Assembly (NCBI RefSeq): GCF_016862195.1
Contig: NZ_BOMM01000056.1
Location: forward strand, 119,048 to 183,047
Source of the DNA: Paractinoplanes ferrugineus
Lineage (GTDB): Bacteria > Actinomycetota > Actinomycetes > Mycobacteriales > Micromonosporaceae
DNA length: 64,000 nt
Direction of reading: 5' to 3'
Positions 48,001-56,126 of this stretch are shown one piece after another (position 1 is the first letter of the stretch; every line of letters begins with the position of its first letter). The notes under the pieces are model-generated. The model saw only the letters and a list, made by a program, of their open reading frames with translations. It had not been told where the DNA came from and searched no databases. Made by a program: the position numbers and the translations under genes.

Positions 48001-49445
48001 CCGCCCCCGGCCCCGGCGCCCGCCCGACCGCCCCCGTCCCCGCGAAAGCCCCCGCGCGGCCGGAAGCCCCCGACCGCCCGGAAGCCCGCGGGCGTCGGGG
48101 AAGTACCGGGCGGACGTGGGTTCCCGGCCGCGCGGACCGGACGGCGGCGGTCGTCGCGGTGGTTCTGGTGGCCGCGGCGGCGGTCACCGCCGTCGTCCTC
48201 GCCCGGCTCGGGCACCCGGTACGAGCGGGAGCGGCGCCCCTGTTCGCGGACTGGTGGCCGCATCTCGGTCCGGGTACGCCGGCGGCCCTGCTCGTCGCGG
48301 CGGCGGTCGTCCGGTTCGGTCCGCCGCTGGCCCGGCGACTGTCCTGGGGCCGTCTGCTGGCCGCCGGCTATGCCACCGCGGTCGGCTGGACGCTGGCGCT
48401 GGCGCTGGTCGACGGATGGCGTGCCGGGGTCGCCGACCGGCTCACCACCCAGCACGAATACCTGCACGAGGTGCCGGGGGTCACCGACATCCCGGCCATG
48501 CTGCGCGGCTTCAGTGCTCGGATCCTGGACTTCCAGCCGGACTCGTGGACCACCCACGTCTCCGGGCACCCGCCGGGCGCGCTGCTGGTCTTCGTCTGGC
48601 TCGACCGGCTGGGCCTGTCCGGCGGCGGCTGGGCGGGACTGCTGTGCATCCTGGTCGGCGCGGGCACGGCGGTGGCCGTACCGCAGACCGTCCGCCTGCT
48701 CGGCACCGACGAGGCGGCCCGCGCCGTCGTACCGTTCGCCGTCCTCTTCCCCGGCGCGGTCTGGATCGGGGTTTCGGCCGACGGCCTGTTCGCCGGAGTC
48801 ACCGCGGCCGGCGTGGCGCTCGTGACGGCGGGCGCGGTCCGGCGGTCCGTGCTCGCGGCGCTGGCCGGTGGCGTACTCCTCGGCTTCGCCTGCTACCTGT
48901 CCTACGGTCTGGTACTGATGGCCCCGGTGGTCGCCGCCGCCGTACTCCTGGGCGGCGCCCGGCGGGTGTTCTGGGCGGTGCTCGGCGCCGCCGCGGTGGC
49001 CGTCGCCTTCACCGCCGCCGGTTTCTCCTGGTGGACCGGCTACCACCTGGTCGTCGAGCGGTACTACCAGGGGATCGCCTCGCACCGCGCCTACGCCTAC
49101 TGGGTCTGGGCCGACCTGGCCGCGCTGGCCGTCAGCGCGGGCCCGGCGGCCGCCGTCGTCCTACGCCGGGCCGGGTCCGAGGGCGGCCGGCTGCGTCCCC
49201 GGAGTCTCGCGGGACTCCGGCGGATCTCGGTCGTCTGGCTCCTCCCGCTGGCCGCCGCCGGGTCGGTCCTGGCCGCCGACCTGTCCGGCTACAGCAAGGC
49301 CGAGGTGGAACGGATCTGGCTGCCGTTCGCGGTGTGGTTCGCGGCCGGGGCGGCGCTGATCCCGGCCGGGCACCGGCGCTTCTGGCTGGTGGCCCAGGCC
49401 GGCACCGCCCTGCTGGTCAACCACCTGCTGTTCACGACCTGGTGA
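47997..49445 (+). CDS. Polytopic membrane protein, possible GT-C glycosyltransferase
   Basis: Protein of 482 residues with about ten transmembrane helices after a Pro/Ala/Arg-rich cytoplasmic N-terminus. An extracytoplasmic loop after helix 3 carries acidic and histidine residues (TTQHEYLHEVPGVTDIPAML; TTHVSGHPPGALLVFVWLDR). This layout is common in actinobacterial GT-C-like integral membrane transferases that use polyprenyl-phosphate sugars. ATG overlaps the epimerase stop, so the pair is coupled. It probably works with the GT2 enzyme across the divergent promoter. Assignment to GT-C is by topology and the SGHPPG motif, not by a confirmed domain. Confidence 0.7.
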   Translation: MTAPGPGARPTAPVPAKAPARPEAPDRPEARGRRGSTGRTWVPGRADRTAAVVAVVLVAAAAVTAVVLARLGHPVRAGAAPLFADWWPHLGPGTPAALLVAAAVVRFGPPLARRLSWGRLLAAGYATAVGWTLALALVDGWRAGVADRLTTQHEYLHEVPGVTDIPAMLRGFSARILDFQPDSWTTHVSGHPPGALLVFVWLDRLGLSGGGWAGLLCILVGAGTAVAVPQTVRLLGTDEAARAVVPFAVLFPGAVWIGVSADGLFAGVTAAGVALVTAGAVRRSVLAALAGGVLLGFACYLSYGLVLMAPVVAAAVLLGGARRVFWAVLGAAAVAVAFTAAGFSWWTGYHLVVERYYQGIASHRAYAYWVWADLAALAVSAGPAAAVVLRRAGSEGGRLRPRSLAGLRRISVVWLLPLAAAGSVLAADLSGYSKAEVERIWLPFAVWFAAGAALIPAGHRRFWLVAQAGTALLVNHLLFTTW

Positions 49446-49490
49446 GCGGCCCGCCGGTTGAACCGGCAGGGACGGGGTAACCGGGCGAAC

Positions 49491-49982
49491 ATGCGTCTCA
49501 CCGTCAACGACGTCGAGCACGACCTGGATCTGGACCCGCGGACCACGCTGCTGGACGCCCTGCGTGAGCATCTCGATCTCACCGGCGCCAAGAAGGGCTG
49601 CGATCACGGGCAGTGCGGGGCGTGCACCGTCCTGCTCGACGGACGGCGCGTCAACAGCTGCCTGGTGCTGGTGATCGCCCAGCAGGACGCCCGGGTCACC
49701 ACGATCGAGGGGCTGGGCACCGCCGAGGAGCCGCACCCGCTGCAACGCGGCTTCCTCGACCACGACGGTTTCCAGTGCGGCTACTGCACGCCGGGGCAGA
49801 TCTGCTCGGCGGCCGGCATGCTCGACGAGGTGGAGCGGGGCTGGCCCAGCGCGGTCACCGCCGGCGACGACCCGGATCTGCTCAGCGATCCGGAGATCCG
49901 CGAGCGGATGAGCGGCAACCTGTGCCGCTGCGGCGCCTACCCGAACATGGTGCCGGCCATCCGGCAGGCGGCCGGGCGATGA
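49491..49982 (+). CDS. [2Fe-2S] subunit of a molybdenum hydroxylase (PaoA/XdhC-like)
   Basis: Electron-transfer subunit of 163 residues with two [2Fe-2S] sites. The plant-ferredoxin type is KGCDHGQCGACTVLLDG plus a fourth Cys in NSCLVL (about 35-60). The helical type is CGYCTPGQ near 99 with LCRCGAYPNMVP near 144. It has no Tat signal, unlike Escherichia coli PaoA, so the enzyme should be cytoplasmic. First of three genes linked by ATGA overlaps. Passes electrons from the molybdenum site to the FAD subunit. Confidence 0.93.
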   Translation: MRLTVNDVEHDLDLDPRTTLLDALREHLDLTGAKKGCDHGQCGACTVLLDGRRVNSCLVLVIAQQDARVTTIEGLGTAEEPHPLQRGFLDHDGFQCGYCTPGQICSAAGMLDEVERGWPSAVTAGDDPDLLSDPEIRERMSGNLCRCGAYPNMVPAIRQAAGR

Positions 49983-50953
49983 AGACCTTCGATTACCGTA
50001 CGGCGGACCGGTCCTCGGCCGGCCTGGCCCCCGAGGCGATGTTCCTGGCCGGTGGCACCAACCTGGTCGACCTGATGAAGCTCGGTGTCGCCACCCCGGA
50101 CGTCCTGGTCGACGTCACCAAGTTGCCCCTGGACGGGATCACCGAGCGGCCGGACGGCGGCGTACGCATCGGGGCCACCGTACGCAACAGTGACCTGGCC
50201 GCCGACCCGCGGATCCGCCGGGGTTTCCCGGTGCTGAGCCAGGCGCTGCTGGCGGGCGCCTCCGGGCAGTTGCGCAACATGGCCACCACCGGCGGCAACC
50301 TGCTGCAGCGCACGCGCTGCCGCTATTTCATGGACGCCACCAAGCCGTGCAACAAACACGCGCCGGGTACGGGCTGCCCGGCCCGCGAAGGCGATCACCG
50401 CAACCTGGCGATCCTCGGCGGCTCGGAGGCCTGCGTCGCGACCCACCCGTCGGACATGGCGGTGGCGCTGGCCGCGCTCGGCGCCGTCGTCCGGGTGGAC
50501 GGCGCGGCGGGTGAGCGGACCGTCCCGGTGACCGACCTGCACCGCCTGCCCGGCGACACCCCGCAGCGCGACACCGTGCTCGAGCACGGCGAGATGATCA
50601 CGGCGGTGGACCTGCCGGCGTTGCCGTTCGCGACCCGCTCGGCCTATCGCAAGGCTCGTGACCGCGCTTCCTACGCCTTCGCCGTCGGTTCGGTCGCCGC
50701 CGCGCTGGACGTCGACGACGGCGTGGTGCGCGAGGTGCGGCTGGCGTTCGGCGCGGTCGCCCCGAAACCGTGGCGGGCCACTGTGGCCGAGGAGGTGCTG
50801 CGCGGCCGGCCGGCGACCGAGGAGTCGTTCCGGGCCGCCGCGGACGCCGAACTCGAGGCGGCGAGACCGTTGCGCGACAACGCGTACAAAATCGATTTGA
50901 TCCGGAATCTGACCGCCGCGGTCCTCACCCGGCTGGCCGGGGAGGCCCGATGA
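49979..50953 (+). CDS. FAD subunit of a molybdenum hydroxylase with extra Fe-S cysteines (PaoB-like)
   Basis: FAD-binding subunit of 324 residues (CO-dehydrogenase medium-chain family). FAD-contact motifs are FLAGGTNLVDLMKLG near 22 and ATTGGNLLQRTRCRYF near 102. Four cysteines (114, 124, 133, 152) lie in an insertion running from RTRCRYFMDA through KPCNKHAPGTGCPA to EACVATHPSD. This insertion is typical of PaoB/YagS-type subunits that carry an extra [4Fe-4S] cluster and is absent from xanthine dehydrogenases. It therefore supports an aldehyde oxidoreductase of the PaoABC type. Confidence 0.9.
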   Translation: MKTFDYRTADRSSAGLAPEAMFLAGGTNLVDLMKLGVATPDVLVDVTKLPLDGITERPDGGVRIGATVRNSDLAADPRIRRGFPVLSQALLAGASGQLRNMATTGGNLLQRTRCRYFMDATKPCNKHAPGTGCPAREGDHRNLAILGGSEACVATHPSDMAVALAALGAVVRVDGAAGERTVPVTDLHRLPGDTPQRDTVLEHGEMITAVDLPALPFATRSAYRKARDRASYAFAVGSVAAALDVDDGVVREVRLAFGAVAPKPWRATVAEEVLRGRPATEESFRAAADAELEAARPLRDNAYKIDLIRNLTAAVLTRLAGEAR

Positions 50954-53010
50954 CCGCGACGCTGCCGACCGCTGTCGGTGCGCCGCTGGCGCGCCTGGAG
51001 GGACCGGAAAAGGTCACCGGCACGGCCAAGTACGCCGCCGAATACCGGACCGGTGAGGTCGCGTACGGCTGGGTCGTGCAGTCCCCCGTGCCGCGCGGCC
51101 GCCTGAACGCCGTGCTTGCCGACCCGGCGGCCGACACGCTCGCCGTGCTCTGGCACGGAAACGCGCCGCGCCTGAAGTCCGGCGACGACCCCGAGCTCGA
51201 CGTGCTGCAGTCCGACCGGATCAGCTATCGCGGGCAGGCGGTGGCGCTCGTGGTGGCCGGCACCCTCGAGGCCGCCCGGCGCGCCGCCCAGGAACTGCGT
51301 CTCGACATCACCACCGAGGAGCACGACGCGCTGCTGCGCACCGACCATCCCGGCCTCTACACGCCGGAGAGGGTGAACCCCGCCTTCCCGGCCGAGACCA
51401 GCAGCGGCGACGTCGACACGGCGCTGGCCGCCGCAGCGGTCGCGGTGGACGTCACCTACCGCACCCCGGCGCTGCACAACAACCCGATGGAACCGCACGC
51501 CACCATCGCCCGATGGCAGGACGGCGACCTGGAACTGCACGACTCCAACCAGCACCCGTCCGGGGTGGCCGCGACTGTCGGCGCGCTGTTCGGCCTGCCC
51601 CCCGAGCGGGTGCACGTGATCACCGAGCACGTCGGCGGCGGTTTCGGCTCCAAGGGCACCGCCCGGCCGAACGCCGTGCTGGCCGCGCTCGGCGCCAAGG
51701 TGGTCGGCCGCCCGGTCAAGGTGGTGCTCCCCCGCCAGGCGATGTTCAGCATGGTCGGGCACCGCACGCCGACGATCCAGCGGATCCGGCTGGGCGCCGA
51801 ACCGGACGGCACACTGACCGCGATTGATCACCAGGCGACCGAGCAGACCAGCCGGCTGTTCGAGTTCGCCGAGCAGACCACGGTAGTCACCCGGCACATG
51901 TACGCGGCACCGAACCGACGCACCGGCCACCGCCTGGCCCGGCTCGACATGCCGACGCCGCGGTGGATGCGCGCGCCGGGCGAGGCGCCGGGCATGGTCG
52001 GCCTCGAGTGTGCCCTCGACGAGCTGGCCGAGCGCCTCGGCATCGACCCGATCGAGCTGCGCGTCCGCAACGAGCCGGCGGTCGAGCCGGAGACCGGCGT
52101 CCCGTTCACCAGCCGGCACTACGTCGAGTGCCTGCGCGCGGGGGCCGAGCGGTTCGGCTGGGCCGGCCGTGATCCCCGGCCACGGCAACGGCGCGACGGC
52201 GACTGGTGGATCGGTACCGGGATGGCCGGGGCGACCTACCCGACCATGGCGCAGCCCTCGACCGCGCGGGTCCGGGCGCTGGCCGACGGCGCCTTCGAGG
52301 TGGCCATCGGGGCGACCGACCTCGGGACGGGCGCGCGGACCATCCTCACCCAGATCGCGGCGGACGCCCTGGCCGTACCGGTCGAGCGGATCCGGATCCG
52401 GATCGGCGACAGCACCCTGCCGAAGGCCTCGGTCGCCGGCGGCTCGTCCGGCAGCGCGTCCTGGGGCTGGGCCGTCACCGGTGCCTGCCGCGAGCTGCGC
52501 GCCTCCGGCCGGGACGAGGCGACCTTCGACTCGAGCGAGCTCGTGCAACACCAGGAGAAGGACGGCCGGCACGCTTTCGGGGCGCATTTCGCGGAGGTAC
52601 GCGTCGACGCCGTCACCGGCGAGGTCCGGGTGTCCCGGCTCTTCGGCATGTTCGCGGCCGGTCGCATCCTCAACCCGCGCACCGCCCGCAGCCAGCTCCT
52701 CGGCGGCATGATCATGGGGATGGGCATGGCGCTGCACGAGGAGGGGGTGCTGGACCCGGCCATGGGCGAGTGGGTCAACCACGACCTGGCCGAGTACCAC
52801 ATCCCGGTGCACGCCGACGTCGAGGACATCGACGCCGCCTGGCTCGACGAACACGACGACCGGATAAACCCGATGGGCAGCAAGGGCATCGGCGAGATCG
52901 GCATCGTCGGCTCCCCCGCGGCCATCGTCAACGCGGTGTGGCACGCGACCGGGATCCGCGTACGCGATCTGCCGGTTCGTCTCGACAAGCTGTTGTCGCT
53001 CTTGCCCTGA
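50950..53010 (+). CDS. Molybdenum-cofactor subunit of an aldehyde oxidoreductase (PaoC-like)
   Basis: Catalytic subunit of 686 residues that oxidises the substrate with water at a Mo-pterin centre. The N-terminal hammerhead domain begins GAPLARLEGPEKVTGTAKYA. Cofactor-binding segments include VITEHVGGGFGSKG near 221 and SVAGGSSGSASWGW near 495, and the catalytic Glu lies in SKGIGEIGIVGSPAAIV near 640. The ATG overlaps the FAD-subunit stop; the longer upstream phase is a shadow. No molybdopterin cytidylyltransferase or XdhC/PaoD-type maturation gene is in the window, so maturation must come from elsewhere. Substrate probably an aldehyde, inferred from the PaoB-like partner. Confidence 0.92.
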   Translation: MTATLPTAVGAPLARLEGPEKVTGTAKYAAEYRTGEVAYGWVVQSPVPRGRLNAVLADPAADTLAVLWHGNAPRLKSGDDPELDVLQSDRISYRGQAVALVVAGTLEAARRAAQELRLDITTEEHDALLRTDHPGLYTPERVNPAFPAETSSGDVDTALAAAAVAVDVTYRTPALHNNPMEPHATIARWQDGDLELHDSNQHPSGVAATVGALFGLPPERVHVITEHVGGGFGSKGTARPNAVLAALGAKVVGRPVKVVLPRQAMFSMVGHRTPTIQRIRLGAEPDGTLTAIDHQATEQTSRLFEFAEQTTVVTRHMYAAPNRRTGHRLARLDMPTPRWMRAPGEAPGMVGLECALDELAERLGIDPIELRVRNEPAVEPETGVPFTSRHYVECLRAGAERFGWAGRDPRPRQRRDGDWWIGTGMAGATYPTMAQPSTARVRALADGAFEVAIGATDLGTGARTILTQIAADALAVPVERIRIRIGDSTLPKASVAGGSSGSASWGWAVTGACRELRASGRDEATFDSSELVQHQEKDGRHAFGAHFAEVRVDAVTGEVRVSRLFGMFAAGRILNPRTARSQLLGGMIMGMGMALHEEGVLDPAMGEWVNHDLAEYHIPVHADVEDIDAAWLDEHDDRINPMGSKGIGEIGIVGSPAAIVNAVWHATGIRVRDLPVRLDKLLSLLP

Positions 53011-53066
53011 CCGAGCGCGCTCCTCTACGGTCACGCCAGGCCGTCCGCCGCTCGAAGGGCCCGACC

Positions 53067-54647
53067 ATGATCGAGCACCTCCGCGCCGTCCTGCGCATGC
53101 ACCAGATAGGCATCATCAACCTGACCCGACCGCACCGGCTGTTGCGGGCGGCCGCGGACAACTCCCGGCTCGGCCCGCAGGCTGCCCTGATCATGAAGGC
53201 GGCGGCCGAACATCCGGACGCCCCGGCCGTGACCGACGAGCTCGGCACCCTGACCTACCGGCAGCTCGACGAGCAGTCGAACGCCCTGGCGCACGCGCTG
53301 AAAGGGCTCGGCCTGCCGGACCGGTCGGTGGTCGGCGTGCTGGCCCGCGACCATCGCGGCCTGCTGCTGGCGATCAGCGGCACCGCCCGCGCCACCCTGC
53401 GGCTGGCACTGATGAACACCGGCCTGGCCAAGCAGCAGCTGGCCGAGGTGGTGGCCCGGGAGAAGGTCCGGGTGGTGCTGTACGACAGCGAGTTCGCCGA
53501 CGTCGCCGCCGCTCTGCCGGACACCGTCCCGCGTTATCTGACGTGGGGTTCCGCGCCCGGCACCACGATCGACGAGCTGATCGCCGCACACCCGGTCACC
53601 CCGCTGCCGCTGCCCGACCGGCCGGGCGGCTTCATCATCCTCACCAGCGGCACCACCGGCCTGCCCAAGGGCGCGCCCCGCACCAAGGTGTCGCCGCTCG
53701 CGAGCGCCCTGATCGCCGACCGCATCCCGTTCCCCCGGCAGGGTGCGGCGGTGTTCGCGTCACCGCTGTTCCACAGCACCGGCTTCGGCGCCTGGACGGT
53801 CGGGCTGTCCCTGGCCAACCACGCCGTCCTGCTGCGCCGCTTCGACGCCGAGGCCATCCTGCGGGCGATCGCCGAACACCGGGCACGGATGCTGGTCGCG
53901 GTCCCGACCATGCTCACCCGGATCCTCGCGCTGGGACCGGAGACCATCCAGAAGTACGACACGTCGTCGCTCAACGCCGTCTTCGTCGCCGGCTCGGCCC
54001 TCGCCCCCGACCTGACCACCCGATTCCAAGACGTCTTCGGCGACGTGGTCTACAACGTCTACGGCTCCACCGAGGTGGCCGTCGCCTCGGTGGCCCAGCC
54101 GGCCGAATCCCGCCGGGCACCCGGCACGGTCGGCAAGCCACCGGTCACTGTGCACGTCGCCCTCTACGACGCGAACGACCGCCGGGTCACCGAGGCCGGG
54201 GCGCACGGTCGGGTCTTCGTCCGCACCGGCATCCCGTTCGAGGGCTACACGGACGGCCAGCACAAACAGGTGATCGACGGCCACATGGCCACCGGCGACC
54301 AGGGCCACTTCGACGCCGAGGGCCTGCTGTTCATCGACGGCCGCGACGACGACATGGTCATCTCCGGCGGCGAGAACGTCTACCCGCTGGAGGTGGAGAA
54401 CCTGCTCGCAGCCCGCGACGACGTGGTCGAGGCCGCCGTGATCGGCGTCGACGACCCCGACTTCGGTCAGCGCCTGCGCGCCTACATCGTGCCCACCGCC
54501 GACTCCACCCGCGACCCGCAGGTCGTCAAGGACCACGTGCGGGCCAACCTGGCCCGCTACAAGGTGCCCCGCGACGTCGTCTTCCTGGACGCCCTCCCCC
54601 GCAACGCCACCGGCAAGGTGATGCGCCGCGAACTCCCCTCGCTCTGA
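53067..54647 (+). CDS. AMP-dependent acyl-CoA synthetase (FadD-like)
   Basis: Adenylate-forming ligase of 526 residues that activates a carboxylic acid as acyl-AMP and then acyl-CoA. P-loop FIILTSGTTGLPKG is near 190. The A5 motif NVYGSTEVAVAS follows near 328. The hinge/adenylation motifs are TGDQGHFDAEGLLFIDGRDD near 411 and SGGENVYPLEVENLL near 433. The catalytic Lys in NATGKVMRREL lies at the C-terminus. It starts 56 bp after the oxidoreductase and could use the acid that enzyme makes from an aldehyde. Chain length unknown. Confidence 0.92.
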   Translation: MIEHLRAVLRMHQIGIINLTRPHRLLRAAADNSRLGPQAALIMKAAAEHPDAPAVTDELGTLTYRQLDEQSNALAHALKGLGLPDRSVVGVLARDHRGLLLAISGTARATLRLALMNTGLAKQQLAEVVAREKVRVVLYDSEFADVAAALPDTVPRYLTWGSAPGTTIDELIAAHPVTPLPLPDRPGGFIILTSGTTGLPKGAPRTKVSPLASALIADRIPFPRQGAAVFASPLFHSTGFGAWTVGLSLANHAVLLRRFDAEAILRAIAEHRARMLVAVPTMLTRILALGPETIQKYDTSSLNAVFVAGSALAPDLTTRFQDVFGDVVYNVYGSTEVAVASVAQPAESRRAPGTVGKPPVTVHVALYDANDRRVTEAGAHGRVFVRTGIPFEGYTDGQHKQVIDGHMATGDQGHFDAEGLLFIDGRDDDMVISGGENVYPLEVENLLAARDDVVEAAVIGVDDPDFGQRLRAYIVPTADSTRDPQVVKDHVRANLARYKVPRDVVFLDALPRNATGKVMRRELPSL

Positions 54648-54697
54648 GCCACTCGGCAGGCCCCACGCTCGGCGGCCCGCGCTGATACCTTGCCTCG

Positions 54698-55297
54698 ATG
54701 GAGTTTCAGGACGTCCTCCGCCGCCGCCGCATGATTCGCCACTACCAGGCCGACCGCCCGATCCCCCCGGAGATCATCGACCGCATCGTCGACAACGGCC
54801 TGCGCGCCCCGTCGGCCGGCTTCTCCCAGGGCTGGGGCTTCCTGGTCCTCGACGCCCCCGCCGACATCGAGCTTTTCCGCACCGTCTGCCGCGCCACCGA
54901 CGACCCGGACCGCTGGTTCGCCGCCAACGTGGAAGCGCCGCTGCTGATCGTCCCGCTGGCCAACAAGGACGTCTACCTCGAACGCTACGCCCAGACCGAC
55001 AAGGGCCACCTGGACCGCTCCGACTCGTGGTGGCCCGCCCCGTACTGGGACATCGACACCGGTTTCGCCGCCCTCCTGATGCTGCTCACCGCCGTCGACG
55101 AGGGCCTGGGCGCCTGCTTCTTCGGCCTCCCCACCGACCGCATAACCGCTTTCCGCGACAGTTTCGGCGTGCCGCCCCACTTCAACCCCATCGGCGCCAT
55201 CTCCATCGGCTACAGCACCGAGCCACCCCGAGACCTGAGCAGCCGCCGCCGCCCCAAAACCGACGTAGTCCACCGAGGCCGCTGGTCTTCTTCCTGA
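54698..55297 (+). CDS. Nitroreductase-family FMN protein
   Basis: FMN-dependent oxidoreductase of 199 residues. FMN phosphate contacts are in RRRRMIRHYQADRPIP at the N-terminus and LRAPSAGFSQGWGFLVLD near 31. The dimer-interface segment DTGFAALLMLLTAVDEGLGA is near 120, and the C-terminal FMN motif NPIGAISIGYSTEPP near 166. The family reduces nitro compounds, flavins or quinones, or dehalogenates; the exact reaction is not clear. It follows the acyl-CoA ligase by 50 bp and precedes the long pyrimidine-rich tract. Confidence 0.88.
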   Translation: MEFQDVLRRRRMIRHYQADRPIPPEIIDRIVDNGLRAPSAGFSQGWGFLVLDAPADIELFRTVCRATDDPDRWFAANVEAPLLIVPLANKDVYLERYAQTDKGHLDRSDSWWPAPYWDIDTGFAALLMLLTAVDEGLGACFFGLPTDRITAFRDSFGVPPHFNPIGAISIGYSTEPPRDLSSRRRPKTDVVHRGRWSSS

Positions 55298-55311
55298 CCG
55301 CGCCAACCCCC

Positions 55312-55780
55312 TTCTTCCCGCCCCTTCCCTTTCCCCTTCGCCGTCTTCCCCCTTCGCCCTCTCCCCCTTTCCCTGCCGCTTCTCGGCTCTTCGCGCCGCC
55401 TCCCGTCTCTCGGTGCCGCCTCCCCTCTCTCGGTGCCGCCTCCCCTCTCTCGGTGCCGCCTCCCGCCTCTTTCCCCTCTTTCCTGTCTTCTCCCTCGCCC
55501 TCCTGCTGCCTCCCCCTCTTCCTGCCGCTTCCCCAGGCTTCTCCCTCTTCCTGTCTTTCCTGCCTCCCCTCTCTCCCTCCTGCTGCCTCCCCCTCTCCCT
55601 GACGGTTCTCCCGCTTCCTGCCGCTTCCCCCCTCCTGCCGCCTCCCCTTTGCGCCTGCCGCTGCCCCTTGCTCCTGCCTACCGCCTCATCCCTCTTGCTC
55701 CTGGCTCCTCCCCTCTTCTGCCGCCTCCCGCCTCCTCCTCTTCCCGTTGCCTCCCGCGTCCTCCTGCCGCCTCCTTAGGC
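55312..55780. repeat. Extreme polypyrimidine tract of about 470 bp
   Basis: The plus strand consists almost wholly of C and T in runs such as CCCCTTCCCTTTCCCCTTC, with few purines. It contains three exact 20-bp periods (CGGTGCCGCC at 55411, 55431 and 55451) and many imperfect CTTCCTGCCGCTTCCC-type units. The phases read as Pro/Ser/Leu or, on the other strand, Glu/Gly/Arg low-complexity peptides with no recognisable protein. Such strand asymmetry can form triplex (H-DNA) or pause polymerases. The rest of the gap (55781-56090) is ordinary sequence with no supported gene. Confidence 0.8.
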
Positions 55781-56090
55781 CGTCGGCAACTCTTCCGCCG
55801 GAGGCGACAATCGTCCCGGCGGGCAGCGGCTTGCCCACCGTCGACCCGGCGCTCCCTTCCCGCCGCGCTCACCCGCCCCCGCGCCCTTCCCGCGAGTGCG
55901 AGCCAACCGCCCACACCGGAATCTTCGCCGACCTCGTGCACCAATTCCGCACTCAGACCAAGACCGAAGTCCCTTTCGCCGGCCGCCGCACAAGCCTTGC
56001 TATTCGCCGCCCGTCTTACAAATTGGCGCCACCGCACGAAACGACGAGATACCCGCTCGACAATTGCTCCAAGGTTGGCATGATCGAGTC

Positions 56091-56120
56091 TTAGCGGGCC
56101 CCATTGGGGGGCGGGATAAT
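56091..56120 (+). promoter_or_regulatory. Possible leaderless promoter
   Basis: GATAAT (56115-56120) lies 7 bp ahead of the ATG at 56127, with TTAGCG (56091-56096) 18 bp further upstream. Transcription would then start at or next to the A of the ATG, giving a leaderless mRNA, a common arrangement in actinobacteria. No Shine-Dalgarno is present, which agrees. Confidence 0.45.
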
Positions 56121-56126
56121 GTTTGC

